A DNA stretch of 64,000 bases from Thioalkalivibrio sp. ALJ7 (GTDB lineage Bacteria; Pseudomonadota; Gammaproteobacteria; Ectothiorhodospirales; Ectothiorhodospiraceae), in contig NZ_AQXQ01000008.1 in assembly GCF_000376865.1 (NCBI RefSeq), positions 1 through 64,000 of the forward strand, read 5' to 3'. Made by a program: the position numbers and the translations under genes. Numbering within the stretch: position 1 is the first letter of the stretch; each line of letters begins with the position of its first letter. The notes under the pieces were generated by a model. That model did no database searches, was not told where the DNA came from, and saw only the letters and a program-made list of their open reading frames with translations. This document shows, piece after piece, positions 26,170 through 35,700 of the stretch.

Positions 26170-28272
26170 TCAGGCCGGCTGTTTCTGTGACTCTTCCTGG
26201 CCCACGGTCGCCACCACCCGAATCCGACGGTTGTCCGGGATCTCGGTGAAGGCCAGCACCGTCAGGCTACGAACCGCGCCGCGCAGCCACCCGGCAATCC
26301 AGGACCGGATCTCCGGTGCCACCACCAGGATCGCCGCTTGTCCGGCCATCTCCTGACGGCGGGCCGCATCGGCCACCGAACGCTGCAACCGTTCCGCCAG
26401 TCCGGGCTCCAATCCAACCGTCCCGCCCGAGCTGCCTTGCAGGGACTTATGCAAGAGCTGTTCCAGCGAGGGGTCCAGTGCGATCAATGGCAGCTCATCC
26501 TCCGGTCCTACAAGGTCCTGGACGATCGAACGCGACAATGCGACGCGCACGGCGGCAGTCAAAGTGCCGGGATCCTGACTCTTTACACCCTCGTCTGCCA
26601 GGGTTTCGGCGATCGTTCGCAGATCGCGAATCGAGACCTGTTCGGCCAGCAGGTTCTGCAACACCTTCAGCACGATCGACAGCGACAGCGTCTTGGGAAC
26701 GAGGTTCTCCACCAGCTTCGGAGAATGCCGGGCCAGCTGGTCCAGCAGATGCTGAGCCTCTTCGTGGCCGATCAGGCGGTGAGCGTTCTCGCGGAACACC
26801 TGCGACAGGTGCGTGGCAATCACGGTCGAACAATCCACCACGGTATAGCCCGCCCCCTGGGCCTGGTCCCGATCCGCCGGATCGATCCACAGGGCGTCCA
26901 GGTTGAAGGTCGGATCCTTGGTGGGCGTACCCGGCACCGTTCCAAAGACCTCGCCCGGATTGATCGCCAACTCGCGATCGGGGAACACCTCGGCCTCGGC
27001 CACGGTGACTCCGAGCAGACTGATGCGATAGGCATTGGGGCTCAGTTCGAGGTTGTCGCGGATATGCACCGGCTGCAGCAGGAAACCCAGTTCCTGCGAC
27101 AACTTGCGCCGAACCCCCTTGATGCGGCCCATCAACTGTCCGTCCTGGGTGCGATCCACCAGTGGAATCAGGCGGTAGCCGACCTCCAGGGACACCAGAT
27201 CCACCGGTGGCACGTCTTCCCAGGTCAGATCGCGATCCTCCGAGCGGGTTGCAGACTCGGACTCCGGTGCGATGCGTTCAACCTCCACCTCTGCCTGGCG
27301 GCTCTGCCGCCTGAGCAGGTAGGCCCACCCAAAGATCAGCGCGGCCAGACCCAGAAACACCGCATTCGGCATACCCGGTACGACGCCCAGTGCGGCAATC
27401 ACCCCACCCGCGACATACAACACGCGCGGATTGGAGAACATCTGGCCGTAGACCTGCTGGCCCATGTCCTGGCTGCTGGTCACGCGGGTCACGATGATTG
27501 CGGTGGCCGACGACAGGACCAGCGAGGGGATCTGGGCGACCAGGCCATCGCCAATGGTCAAAAGCACGTAGTTGGTGGCGGCGTCGCCAAGGGACATCCC
27601 GTGCTGCACCGCACCAATGGTCAGGCCACCGATGATGTTCACGAACAGGATCAGGATGCCCGCGATCGCATCCCCGCGAACGAACTTGGAGGCACCGTCC
27701 ATCGAGCCGTAGAAATCCGCCTCGCTGGCGATCTCTTCGCGGCGCTTGCGCGCCTCTTCCTGGCTGAGGATGCCGGCATTCAGATCGGCATCGATCGCCA
27801 TCTGCTTGCCAGGCATGGAATCCAGCGTGAAGCGCGCGCTGACCTCGGACACGCGCCCAGCCCCCTTCGTTACGACTACGAAGTTGATAATGATCAGAAT
27901 CGCAAACACCACCAGGCCGACGGTGTAGTTCCCACCGACCACGAAATCACCAAAGGCCTGAATCACCTTGCCGGCGGCGTCCGTTCCGGTATGCCCTTCC
28001 AGCAGGATCACGCGCGTGGATGCGATGTTCAGCGCCAGGCGCAGCAGAGTGGCAACCAGCAAAACGGTTGGGAATACGGCGAATTCAAGCGGCCGCGGTG
28101 TGTACACCGCCACCATGATCACGACCAGCGACAACGCGATATTGAAGGTGAACAGTACGTCCAATGCCAACGGCGGCAATGGCAGTACCATCATCGAGAG
28201 CATCGCGACCAACAGGATCGGCGCGCCCAGCCCCCATTTGCCCACGTTCCCGAGGCGGTCGAAGAAGGCCAT
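26170..28272 (-). CDS. flhA: Flagellar export gate protein FlhA
   Basis: A 700-aa core protein of the flagellar type III export gate. About eight N-terminal transmembrane helices span residues 15-330. The FHIPEP signature is present in the loop (RVSEVSARFTLDSMPGKQM, then IDADLNAG). The C-terminal cytoplasmic domain, about residues 350-690, docks substrates and chaperones. The start overlaps the flhB stop by one base. Confidence 0.97.
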   Translation of the reverse strand: MAFFDRLGNVGKWGLGAPILLVAMLSMMVLPLPPLALDVLFTFNIALSLVVIMVAVYTPRPLEFAVFPTVLLVATLLRLALNIASTRVILLEGHTGTDAAGKVIQAFGDFVVGGNYTVGLVVFAILIIINFVVVTKGAGRVSEVSARFTLDSMPGKQMAIDADLNAGILSQEEARKRREEIASEADFYGSMDGASKFVRGDAIAGILILFVNIIGGLTIGAVQHGMSLGDAATNYVLLTIGDGLVAQIPSLVLSSATAIIVTRVTSSQDMGQQVYGQMFSNPRVLYVAGGVIAALGVVPGMPNAVFLGLAALIFGWAYLLRRQSRQAEVEVERIAPESESATRSEDRDLTWEDVPPVDLVSLEVGYRLIPLVDRTQDGQLMGRIKGVRRKLSQELGFLLQPVHIRDNLELSPNAYRISLLGVTVAEAEVFPDRELAINPGEVFGTVPGTPTKDPTFNLDALWIDPADRDQAQGAGYTVVDCSTVIATHLSQVFRENAHRLIGHEEAQHLLDQLARHSPKLVENLVPKTLSLSIVLKVLQNLLAEQVSIRDLRTIAETLADEGVKSQDPGTLTAAVRVALSRSIVQDLVGPEDELPLIALDPSLEQLLHKSLQGSSGGTVGLEPGLAERLQRSVADAARRQEMAGQAAILVVAPEIRSWIAGWLRGAVRSLTVLAFTEIPDNRRIRVVATVGQEESQKQPA

Positions 28273-29423
28273 CAGCGATTCCTCCGATTACCGCGTTGCT
28301 TGTCGGGATCCAGGTAGTCCTCGGGTACCGGCAGGTCACCTGGCATTTCGGCATCCGCGTCGGCGCGCTTGAGCTGGTAGACGTAAGCGAGAATGCGCGC
28401 CACCGCCACAAACAGCCCGTTCGGGATCTCCTGATTCAGATCGGTGGTGAAGTAGATGGCTCGTGCCACGCGCGGGGCCTCGACACGGATGATCGCGTGC
28501 TCATCAGCCACCGCGCGGATCGAGGCCGCCACTTCATCCGCGCCCTTCGCCACGACCTTCGGCGCCGCCATGCGCGAGGCCTCGTAGACAATCGCCACCG
28601 CATAGTGGGTCGGGTTGGTGATCACGACGTCGGCCTTGGGCACCTCCTCCATCATCCGGCGCTGGGCCATCTCCTGCTGCAACTGACGGACCTTCTGCTT
28701 GACCTCGGGCTTGCCGTCGGTCTCCTTGTATTCGTCCTTGACCTCCTGGCGAGTCATGCGCAGCTGCTTTTGGTGGTTCCACATCTGGAACGGGGCATCG
28801 ATCGCCGCCACCAAGATCAACGCCGCCGAGACCGCGATGAACGTTCCCAGGACCAACTGCGCGGCATGCGCAATCCCCTGATGGAGCGGCTCGTATCCCA
28901 GCATCAGCAGTCGATCCGAGAACGTGGCCAGCACCGCCACCGCCACGCTGGAGATCAACACGAACTTGGCAAAGGTCTTGCCGAACTCCATCAAGCCCTG
29001 CCAGGAGAAGATCCGCTTGAGGCCCTTCAGCGGATTCAGCTTAGAGGCCTTCGGTGCCGCCGCCTTCCACGAAAAGTTGGCCCCACCAATCACGATCGGC
29101 GCCAGCATCGCGGCGACAATGAGCACGCCAAACAACGGGAACAGCATGCGCAGCGTCCGAAAGATCTCCTCCGCCAAGTACGGCAGCAACAAGGAGGAGT
29201 CGTACACCATCTCGCGTTCAATATCGAAGCGGTTACCCGTCTGATCCGCGAGCTGCGCGCCCATGTGCGGACCGAACATCAACATGAAGCTCCCAGCCGC
29301 CATCAGCACCAGGAACGTGCTGAGTTCACGCGAGCGCGGTACCTGCCCCTTCTCCTTCGCCTCGCGCAGGCGTTTCGGAGTCGGCTCTTCACTTTTTTCT
29401 TGTCCGCTCTCGTTCTCGGCCAT
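28272..29423 (-). CDS. flhB: Flagellar export switch protein FlhB
   Basis: A 383-aa export gate protein with four transmembrane helices. The autocleavage motif NPTH is in VVITNPTHYAVAIVYE near residue 265, and cutting it switches export from rod/hook to filament substrates. The N terminus (SEEPTPKRLREAKEKGQVPRS) is typical. It follows fliR after one base. The separate FlhB-tail protein near 13.8 kb may act with it. Confidence 0.97.
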   Translation of the reverse strand: MAENESGQEKSEEPTPKRLREAKEKGQVPRSRELSTFLVLMAAGSFMLMFGPHMGAQLADQTGNRFDIEREMVYDSSLLLPYLAEEIFRTLRMLFPLFGVLIVAAMLAPIVIGGANFSWKAAAPKASKLNPLKGLKRIFSWQGLMEFGKTFAKFVLISSVAVAVLATFSDRLLMLGYEPLHQGIAHAAQLVLGTFIAVSAALILVAAIDAPFQMWNHQKQLRMTRQEVKDEYKETDGKPEVKQKVRQLQQEMAQRRMMEEVPKADVVITNPTHYAVAIVYEASRMAAPKVVAKGADEVAASIRAVADEHAIIRVEAPRVARAIYFTTDLNQEIPNGLFVAVARILAYVYQLKRADADAEMPGDLPVPEDYLDPDKQRGNRRNR

Positions 29424-29424
29424 C

Positions 29425-30198
29425 TCAGAAACCCATCCGCGTCTGCATCAGGTGGAAGCCTTCGAACATCAACTCCCCGAAGCGCTCCGGCAGCCCGGGC
29501 AAGGTGAACATCAGCAGCACAAAACCCATCAGGATCATCATCGGGAAGCCCACCGCGAAGATGTTGAGCTGCGGCGATGCGCGGGTGATGACCCCCATGG
29601 AGATATTCACCAACAACAGCGACGCGACCGCCGGCAAGGCGACCAGTACCGCGCCGACAAACATCATGGAGCCGAACGCCGCCAACGCATGGAACGCCTC
29701 GGCATTCAGACCCGTCGGCGCAATGGGCATGGTCTCGAAGCTGGTTAGCATTAGTTCGAGGGCAATCAGGTGCCCGTTCATGGCCAGGAACAGCAAGGTC
29801 GAGAAGATTACGAAGATGGTCGACACCACCGGGACTTGCACCCCCTGGGCTGGATCCACGATGGACGCAAAACCAAGACCCATGCCCAGTGCGATCACCT
29901 CGCCCGCCTGGGTCACGGCCGAGAACACCATTTGCAGGATGAAACCCATGAACACACCAATCGCGATCTGATGCAGGGTGACGACGACCCCCTCCAGGCT
30001 GAGCGGGTCGATGTCCGGCAGCACCGGACCCTGCATCGCGACGAAAATCGACAGGAGGAGCGCCAGGCCCATGCGCACACGGACATTCACGGTATCGGCG
30101 CCAAAAATCGGCATGGCCACCAACATGGCGCCAATGCGCGCGAACGGCCACAGGACCGCCCCCACCCACAGCACCAGCTGTTCGGCCGCCAGGGTCAC
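29425..30198 (-). CDS. fliR: Flagellar export protein FliR
   Basis: A 257-aa hydrophobic protein with about six transmembrane segments. It forms the FliP5-Q4-R1 export channel. Recognisable parts are FARIGAMLVAMPIFGADTVNVRVRMGLAL and LPALASLLLVNISMG-type helices near the C terminus. It begins directly at the fliQ stop. Confidence 0.95.
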   Translation of the reverse strand: MTLAAEQLVLWVGAVLWPFARIGAMLVAMPIFGADTVNVRVRMGLALLLSIFVAMQGPVLPDIDPLSLEGVVVTLHQIAIGVFMGFILQMVFSAVTQAGEVIALGMGLGFASIVDPAQGVQVPVVSTIFVIFSTLLFLAMNGHLIALELMLTSFETMPIAPTGLNAEAFHALAAFGSMMFVGAVLVALPAVASLLLVNISMGVITRASPQLNIFAVGFPMMILMGFVLLMFTLPGLPERFGELMFEGFHLMQTRMGF

Positions 30199-30468
30199 TT
30201 AGCCCACCATCCCCGGCGCGCCCTCGTAGAGCCGCTCGGTGTAGTCAATCAGCAACGCCAGCATCCAGTGGCCACTGATCAGCAGGGCCGCGAACATCGC
30301 CAATAGCTTCGGGATGAACGACAGCGTCATTTCCTGCACCTGGGTAGCCGCCTGCAACATGCCGATCGCCAGGCCCACAGCCAAGGCGGTTAGCAGCGGT
30401 GGCGCCGCCAACAGCACCACGATAGTCAGGGTCTCGCGCCCCACATCGACAACCAGTTCGGGTGTCAT
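30199..30468 (-). CDS. fliQ: Flagellar export protein FliQ
   Basis: An 89-aa protein with two transmembrane helices (TIVVLLAAPPLLTALAVGLAI and FIPKLLAMFAALLISGHWML). Its length and the QAATQVQEMTLSFIPK motif are those of FliQ, a subunit of the export channel. It follows fliP by 9 nt. Confidence 0.96.
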   Translation of the reverse strand: MTPELVVDVGRETLTIVVLLAAPPLLTALAVGLAIGMLQAATQVQEMTLSFIPKLLAMFAALLISGHWMLALLIDYTERLYEGAPGMVG

Positions 30469-30477
30469 CTGGATCTC

Positions 30478-31233
30478 CTAAACAAAGAAACTGGTGGCGA
30501 GGGTGTTCATCATCAGGGCCCAGCCATCGACCAGAACGAACAACATCACCTTGAACGGCAGAGAGATGATCAGCGGTGACAGCATGACCATCCCCATCGA
30601 CATCAGGACGGATGCGACCACCAGATCAATGATCAGAAAGGGAATCAGGATCAAAAAGCCGATCTGGAAGGCGGTCTTCAGCTCGCTGGTGATGAAAGCG
30701 GGTACCAACAGGCTCAAGGGGATGTCCTCGGCTTCCTCGAAGCCGTCGATCCCGTTGATCTCGGCGAACATCGCGATATCGCTTTCGCGCGTGTGCGCCA
30801 GCATGAACTCGCGCAGGGGCTGCACGCCCGCCTCCAGCACCTCTTCCGTACCCATCTCCTCGTTCACATAGGGCACGAACGCAGTCTCGTAGATCTCGTC
30901 GAACACCGGTGCCATCACGAACAAGGTCAGGAAGAACGCCAGGCCAATCAGGATCTGGTTGGATGGGGTCTGAGTCGTCCCCAGGCCCTGACGCAGGATC
31001 GCCAGCACCACCAGGATGCGGGTGAACGCGGTCATCATGATCAGGATCGACGGCAGCAGGGTCAGCAGCGTCATCAGCAGGATGATCTGCAGCGTGACCG
31101 AGTAGGTCTCGCCCCCATCCCCGTTGGTGGTCACGGTCAGGGCCTCGATGCCCTGTGCGACCTGAGCACCCGCCAGACCCGGCAAGGCCAACAGACCCAA
31201 GGCCATTGCGATTCGCATAACCCGCGACATCAC
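30478..31233 (-). CDS. fliP: Flagellar export protein FliP
   Basis: A 251-aa protein with an N-terminal signal peptide ([14 protein letters not shown]) and four transmembrane helices. The family signatures [21 protein letters not shown] and [27 protein letters not shown] are present. It makes up most of the export channel. Its ATG overlaps the fliO stop as ATGA, and FliO assists FliP assembly. Confidence 0.97.
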   Translation of the reverse strand: MMSRVMRIAMALGLLALPGLAGAQVAQGIEALTVTTNGDGGETYSVTLQIILLMTLLTLLPSILIMMTAFTRILVVLAILRQGLGTTQTPSNQILIGLAFFLTLFVMAPVFDEIYETAFVPYVNEEMGTEEVLEAGVQPLREFMLAHTRESDIAMFAEINGIDGFEEAEDIPLSLLVPAFITSELKTAFQIGFLILIPFLIIDLVVASVLMSMGMVMLSPLIISLPFKVMLFVLVDGWALMMNTLATSFFV

Positions 31234-31673
31234 GGATTTCCCCGTTCGCTGGCGGGCGCGCTACGGCGGCTCACGGCGCGCTTGAGTGCGCTGGAGAAAT
31301 CCGGGGTCTCGCCCACCGCCGCCGTCACCGGCTCGTTCATTGTGTGCAGGGTGCGAATCCCGGAGGGCGCCACGCCGACCAGGACCTGCTCATTCCCGAC
31401 CTGAACGAGCACCAGACGCTCTCGGGTCCCCACCGAGCGTGCCGCTACGATCTCGATCGCCTGCGATCCCCGGTTCAAGCCACCCTGTGTGCGACGAAGG
31501 ACCCACCCCAACACCACGATGGCCCCAATCACGAGCACCAACCCGCCAATCAGTTGGGCCAGATAGCCCGCCGCACCACCACTGCCACTGTCGGCAAGGG
31601 CGTTGAGTGGCCAGAGGCTCCCCGTGACGGCCGCCAAAATGGTGGCCGATATGCGCGTATAACGTTGATTCAT
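31230..31673 (-). CDS. fliO: Flagellar protein FliO
   Basis: A 147-aa protein with a signal-like N terminus ([19 protein letters not shown]), one transmembrane helix ([19 protein letters not shown]) and a small cytoplasmic domain ([21 protein letters not shown]). This last block is the FliO signature. It helps assemble the FliP ring. It follows fliN with a 2-nt gap. Confidence 0.9.
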   Translation of the reverse strand: MNQRYTRISATILAAVTGSLWPLNALADSGSGGAAGYLAQLIGGLVLVIGAIVVLGWVLRRTQGGLNRGSQAIEIVAARSVGTRERLVLVQVGNEQVLVGVAPSGIRTLHTMNEPVTAAVGETPDFSSALKRAVSRRSAPASERGNP

Positions 31674-31675
31674 GG

Positions 31676-32287
31676 CTATTTAAGCTTTCGGATCCGCTCG
31701 CTGGGGCTAATCACGTCGGTCAGGCGGATACCAAACTTTTCGTTGACCACCACCACCTCGCCATGGGCGATGAGCGTGCCGTTTACCAGCACGTCCAACG
31801 GCTCACCGGCTAACCGGTCCAGCTCCACCACCGAACCCTGATTCAACTGCAGGAGGTTGCGGATCGGGATTCGGGTACGGCCGATCTCCATGGAGATGGT
31901 GACCGGCACGTCCAGCACCATCTCCAGATTCATCTCTTCGCCATCGCCCTGAACGACTCCCGACAGCTGTTCGGGCTGCAAAGCCTCGGCGCTTTCGTCA
32001 GGCTTGTGCTTGCGCTCTCGCTTCTCGACTTTCTCTGCTTTCTCGGCCTTCGGGGTATCCTCTGCCACCGCCTCGGCACTGCTGCCACCCTGTGCCTCGT
32101 TCAACAGGGCGTCCGGGTCGGCGGCGCCTTCGTCGTCCTCGTCCTTCTGTTGAGCCAGAGCCGCCGCCCATTCATCGGCCAGGGCTTGGTCATCGGAGCC
32201 ACCTTCCGTCGAATCCGTGGCCTCGTTTTCCGTGGCCTCTTCATCCGGGGTTGGAGTGTCCTGTTTGGGATCGTCGGTGTCTGCCAT
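31676..32287 (-). CDS. fliN: Flagellar switch protein FliN, long acidic N terminus
   Basis: A 203-aa C-ring protein. The C-terminal SpoA domain (about residues 115-200) is typical: LEMVLDVPVTISMEIGRTRIPI, then LLQLNQGSVVELDRLAGEP and LDVLVNGTLIAHGEVVVVNE. The first 110 residues are unusually long and very acidic (Glu/Asp/Gln/Ala). Most FliN proteins are about 137-157 aa. The extension could interact with FliH or FliM, or simply reflect a salt-adapted proteome; neither is shown. Confidence 0.95.
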   Translation of the reverse strand: MADTDDPKQDTPTPDEEATENEATDSTEGGSDDQALADEWAAALAQQKDEDDEGAADPDALLNEAQGGSSAEAVAEDTPKAEKAEKVEKRERKHKPDESAEALQPEQLSGVVQGDGEEMNLEMVLDVPVTISMEIGRTRIPIRNLLQLNQGSVVELDRLAGEPLDVLVNGTLIAHGEVVVVNEKFGIRLTDVISPSERIRKLK

Positions 32288-32298
32288 GTTGCGGCCCT

Positions 32299-33273
32299 CT
32301 ATCGTTTGATAATGCGTTCCGAAACCTGGAGCGCATTCATGCCATTGGATACGCCGAACTTCCCACGGAACATCGGGATGTCTTCGACCTGCAAGGTGAT
32401 CGTGTCGGGGAGATCGACCGGGATAATGTCTCCGGGCTGGATATCCAGCAGTTCACGCACCGTGACCTCGGTCTCGGCGAGCATGGAGCTGATCTCGACC
32501 TCCGCGGTCTGAATCTCCTCCTGCAAGGCGTGCATCCAGCGCTGATCCACATCGGAACGGTCGGACTGGATACCGGTATCCAGCTGCTCGCGTATCGGCT
32601 CGATCATCGAGTACGGCAGGGTTACGTGCAGGTTGCCGCCCCCACCGTCGAGCTCGATGTGAAATTCGCTGATCACCACGATCTCGGTGGGCGAGACGAT
32701 ATTGGCGAACTGGGGATTCACCTCGGAGTTCAGAAACTCGAACTGGAGCTCCATCACCGGCTGCCAGGCCTTCTGCATGTCCTCGAAGGCACCCTGAAGC
32801 ACCCCGTGTACGACCTTCATCTCCATCGGCGTGAAATCACGCCCCTCGATACGCGTGTAGTAACGCCCGTCCCCGCCAAAGAAGTTGTCGACCAGGATGA
32901 ACACCAGCTTGGGATCGAACACGAACAGCCCCGTGCCATGCAGCGGGTGCGCGCGCACCAGGTTCAGGCTGGTAGGCACGAACAGCGAATGCATGTACTC
33001 GGAGAATTTGGTGATCCGGGTGCCCACCACCGAGATCTCGGCGGACCGCCGCAACACGTTGAACAGACGGACCCGGAGATGACGCGCAAAGCGCTCGTTG
33101 ATCATCTCCAGCGTGGGCATGCGCCCACGGACGATCCGATCCTGGGTCGCGAAATTGAATTCCCGCGCCTGCCCATCACTGGGATACGGGTCTTCGACCT
33201 CGACTTCGCCCTCGTCTACACCGTGCAGGAGGGCATCGATCTCGTCCTGGCTGAGGATATCCGTCTGTGCCAT
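32299..33273 (-). CDS. fliM: Flagellar switch protein FliM
   Basis: A 324-aa C-ring protein. The N-terminal peptide DILSQDEIDALLHGV binds CheY-P. The middle CheC-like domain shows the rotational GGDGRYYTR pattern, and the C-terminal SpoA domain ends with DIIPVDLPDTITLQVEDIPMF. It is downstream of fliL by 10 nt and upstream of fliN by 11 nt. Confidence 0.97.
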   Translation of the reverse strand: MAQTDILSQDEIDALLHGVDEGEVEVEDPYPSDGQAREFNFATQDRIVRGRMPTLEMINERFARHLRVRLFNVLRRSAEISVVGTRITKFSEYMHSLFVPTSLNLVRAHPLHGTGLFVFDPKLVFILVDNFFGGDGRYYTRIEGRDFTPMEMKVVHGVLQGAFEDMQKAWQPVMELQFEFLNSEVNPQFANIVSPTEIVVISEFHIELDGGGGNLHVTLPYSMIEPIREQLDTGIQSDRSDVDQRWMHALQEEIQTAEVEISSMLAETEVTVRELLDIQPGDIIPVDLPDTITLQVEDIPMFRGKFGVSNGMNALQVSERIIKR

Positions 33274-33283
33274 GACGAGGCTC

Positions 33284-33778
33284 CTACTGCATCACCAGTT
33301 CGTTGAACAACACGGCCTCGACCGCGTTCGGGGCATCCCGCGAGCTCAGAATTTCCCGGATCGCCTCTTTCAGCTCCTCCGCAAGTGTCTCCTTGCCCGA
33401 CCGTGTGTTCAGGTCTTCATAGCGCTGCTCGCCCAGGATGCCGAGGACGTCGTTGCGGATCGCCGGCATATGTCGCTCAAGCGCCGCGGTGACGTCCGCG
33501 TCGTGCGTCACCAAGCTCAACTCGGCCCGCAGGTAGCGAATCCGGCCTGGGGCCTCGATGTTCACAGTCATCGGCTCCAGGCTGGTGTAGAAGCGTTCCG
33601 GCGGGCCGGTTTCGACTTGCTCGTCATTGCCGTCTCCGGCGAGGAAGAACCAGGCCGCTCCCGCAGCCCCGCCGATCAATAGAACGGCAACCAGCAGCAG
33701 GACAATCAGTTTGCCCATGCCACCCTTCTTCGGGGCGCCGTCTTCACCGCCATCCAGATTGACTTCCTTCTCTGCCAT
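33284..33778 (-). CDS. fliL: Flagellar basal-body protein FliL
   Basis: A 164-aa membrane protein with one transmembrane helix (KLIVLLLVAVLLIGGAAGAAWFF). Its periplasmic domain is stomatin-like (YTSLEPMTVNIEAPGRIRYLRAELSLV). It surrounds the stator to support torque at high load. It is the first gene of a fliLMNOPQR-flhBA unit behind a sigma-54 promoter 53 nt upstream. Confidence 0.95.
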   Translation of the reverse strand: MAEKEVNLDGGEDGAPKKGGMGKLIVLLLVAVLLIGGAAGAAWFFLAGDGNDEQVETGPPERFYTSLEPMTVNIEAPGRIRYLRAELSLVTHDADVTAALERHMPAIRNDVLGILGEQRYEDLNTRSGKETLAEELKEAIREILSSRDAPNAVEAVLFNELVMQ

Positions 33779-33830
33779 TTCGCACCCACTGTCCGGTTAA
33801 ACCAGGAATTCCCTCTTGGCCAGGACCATA

Positions 33831-33845
33831 GCAAGCTGGATGCCA
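33831..33845 (-). promoter_or_regulatory. Sigma-54 promoter of the fliL operon
   Basis: On the minus strand it reads TGGCATCCAGCTTGC. It has GG and GC separated by exactly 10 bp, against the -24/-12 consensus TGGCAC-N5-TTGC. It lies 53 nt from the fliL start. FleQ would be the natural activator. Confidence 0.85.
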
Positions 33846-33846
33846 G

Positions 33847-33866
33847 AGTTCGATTTTCTTCGAACT
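33847..33866. repeat. Inverted repeat beside the fliL promoter
   Basis: A perfect 7-bp inverted repeat, AGTTCGA and TCGAACT with a 6-nt TTTTCT centre. It is directly upstream of the -24 element. It could be a regulator site, but no family is assigned. The rest of the 288-nt fliL-fliK gap holds nothing else recognisable except the terminator at 34033. Confidence 0.5.
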
Positions 33867-34032
33867 ATCCGACGGTTATGACACAAATAAGGTATTGAAG
33901 AGGGCGCGGACGCGCCCCTGGAGACCGGATAACGTCAAGAATCGGCCGTCACAGCGCACCGAAAGACGGGATCTTGGCGCCCATCAGAAGGGCCGGCCAG
34001 AACGTCCAGAGGGACTCTGTACATCAAGGTAG

Positions 34033-34060
34033 AAAAGGGCCCAGGGCCACTGCCCGGGCC
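34033..34060 (-). terminator. Terminator after fliK
   Basis: On the minus strand a GC-rich hairpin (GGCCC-GGGC, AGTG loop, GCCC-T-GGGCC) is followed by CTTTTC. It lies a few bases after the fliK stop. It separates the fliE-K unit from the fliL unit, which has its own promoter. Confidence 0.7.
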
Positions 34061-34066
34061 GGCAGT

Positions 34067-35161
34067 TCAGGCAAACAGGTCCAGGCGACGGTTCAGCATC
34101 GAAAGCGTGCTGCCTTCGTCGTCATCGTTGGCCTCATCCATGAGCTCCGCCTCGGCATCAGCCGCCGCCTGCTGCGCATCCTGCTCGGCCTGTTCTTCAG
34201 CCGCCTGATCGGACACGGTTGCATCCTCGAGCGTCAGCCCGCTCTCCGCCAGACTATCGCGCAAGCGGGGCATGGCGGCTTCGAGAACTTCGCGGGTCAC
34301 TGGATTGGCACTGATGAACTGGATGCTGGTGCGATCACCATCCACCAGCACGCGCACATCCAGGCTCCCCAGCTGTGGGGGGTGCAGCTTGAGCTCGGTA
34401 CGTCCACCCTGAGCCTGCGCGAGCATCCGGACCTGATCGGCCAGCTCCCGCGCACCGTTCGGCTGTTGCAACAAACGGGTCAAATCCAAGCGTGGCAGCG
34501 CTCGCGCCGACTCACTCGCTTCGGATTGCCCGGCCAGAGCCGGCAACACACCCTGCACCGTATCCGCTCGGGAGCGCCGGGCATCATCACCGCCCTGCGT
34601 CATCCATTGGGTCAGCACATCCAGCACATTCTCGCGAGTCAGGCCCACAGGTGCACCCAGCACCTCAGGTTTCAGGTTGGCCCCGCCCCCTGAGGCCTGG
34701 CTGGCTTCGATAAAGAGACGCATCACGGCCGCCGGCAACGGCTTGACCGGAAGCGCCTGCGCCTCGCCACCGGAACGGCCCGTTACCGGAGTCGTTTCGC
34801 TCCGTCCGGAGGCATTCGAGCCGGCATCCGATACTGCCGCCATCAAACCGGCGAGCGGCAAACCCTTGCCATCGGCCTCTTCCTGGCCGGCGAACTCCTG
34901 CCCGTCCAGCAGATCCTGCAAGCGTGAGAGCATCGCCTCCAGGTCCAGCCCTTCAAGCTCGTCCGCTGGGACCCCGAGATTCGCCAACAAGGCCTCCATC
35001 TGCGGTTCAAGCACCGCCAGGAAGCTTTCGCCACCCTCACCCTTCAAGCCCGGCAAGCCGCCTTCCATGCCCTTCAGGCCATCCAGGTCCTGCAGCGATC
35101 CACCGCCCAACAATTGCAGCAGCGGCAGCATCCCTTGGCCGGCGTTTTGTGTCGCGATCAT
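34067..35161 (-). CDS. fliK: Flagellar hook-length control protein FliK
   Basis: A 364-aa secreted ruler. The N-terminal part is Gly/Leu/Glu-rich and low in complexity. The C-terminal Flg_hook domain (about residues 235-320) shows GGRTELKLHPPQLGSLDVRV and FISANPVTREVLEAAMPRLRDSLAESGL. A very acidic tail (AEAELMDEANDDDEG) follows. It measures the hook and tells FlhB to switch substrates. The ATG at 35161 has a GAGGA ribosome site; one 27 nt further upstream is possible but has a poorly spaced site. Confidence 0.93.
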   Translation of the reverse strand: MIATQNAGQGMLPLLQLLGGGSLQDLDGLKGMEGGLPGLKGEGGESFLAVLEPQMEALLANLGVPADELEGLDLEAMLSRLQDLLDGQEFAGQEEADGKGLPLAGLMAAVSDAGSNASGRSETTPVTGRSGGEAQALPVKPLPAAVMRLFIEASQASGGGANLKPEVLGAPVGLTRENVLDVLTQWMTQGGDDARRSRADTVQGVLPALAGQSEASESARALPRLDLTRLLQQPNGARELADQVRMLAQAQGGRTELKLHPPQLGSLDVRVLVDGDRTSIQFISANPVTREVLEAAMPRLRDSLAESGLTLEDATVSDQAAEEQAEQDAQQAAADAEAELMDEANDDDEGSTLSMLNRRLDLFA

Positions 35162-35226
35162 GTTCGGATCCTCTTCGTGCCGGGGCATTCCCCGCGCGCT
35201 CGCCTCATTCGATACTCAGGGTCCAT

Positions 35227-35700
35227 TCAAGAACCCTGCCAATCTGTACTTTCCGAATCCTGACTGCCTCCGGCCGCGCCCTCGCGGGCATGAGCCTGAC
35301 GCGTCGCCCACATGTCCTGTTCGGTCTGTTGACGGCGCGCATCGGCCTGCGCAGCCTCGGCCCGCCGCCGCTCCACCAGCTTCTCCAGCGACAGGCAGTT
35401 GCGGTGTCGCTCCAGCCATGCCTGGCGGGCGGTCTCTACCTGTGACTCCGCGGCCTGAATCCGCAAATCCTGCTGTTCCAGAGCCGTACGCAACTGATCA
35501 CGCATCCCGGCCAGCCATTTCAGGGCATTGGCATCATCGGGCAACGTCGCCTGCAGGTACTCGTGCTGATAGCTTTCAAGCCGATCGCGCTGGTCCGCGA
35601 TCCCGTCGAGTTGTTGCAACCGCTCGCCCAGCTGCCGCGTGGCCTCGCTTTCCTCGATCCGGCGCAGCCGCAACAAGCGCTCCAGCCGCTTTGGATTCAT
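35227..35700 (-). CDS. fliJ: Flagellar export chaperone FliJ
   Basis: A 157-aa, almost entirely coiled-coil protein ([21 protein letters not shown] at the start). FliJ sits in the centre of the FliI ATPase ring and links it to FlhA. Sequence conservation in the family is low, so the assignment leans on the coiled coil, length and its position. Its ATG overlaps the fliI stop as ATGA. Confidence 0.9.
   Translation of the reverse strand: MNPKRLERLLRLRRIEESEATRQLGERLQQLDGIADQRDRLESYQHEYLQATLPDDANALKWLAGMRDQLRTALEQQDLRIQAAESQVETARQAWLERHRNCLSLEKLVERRRAEAAQADARRQQTEQDMWATRQAHAREGAAGGSQDSESTDWQGS

Noticed and set aside
26338-28317. A 659-codon open frame opposite flhA
   Set aside because: Shadow of the flhA coding strand. 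The Gln/His/Arg-rich composition is typical of antisense reading.
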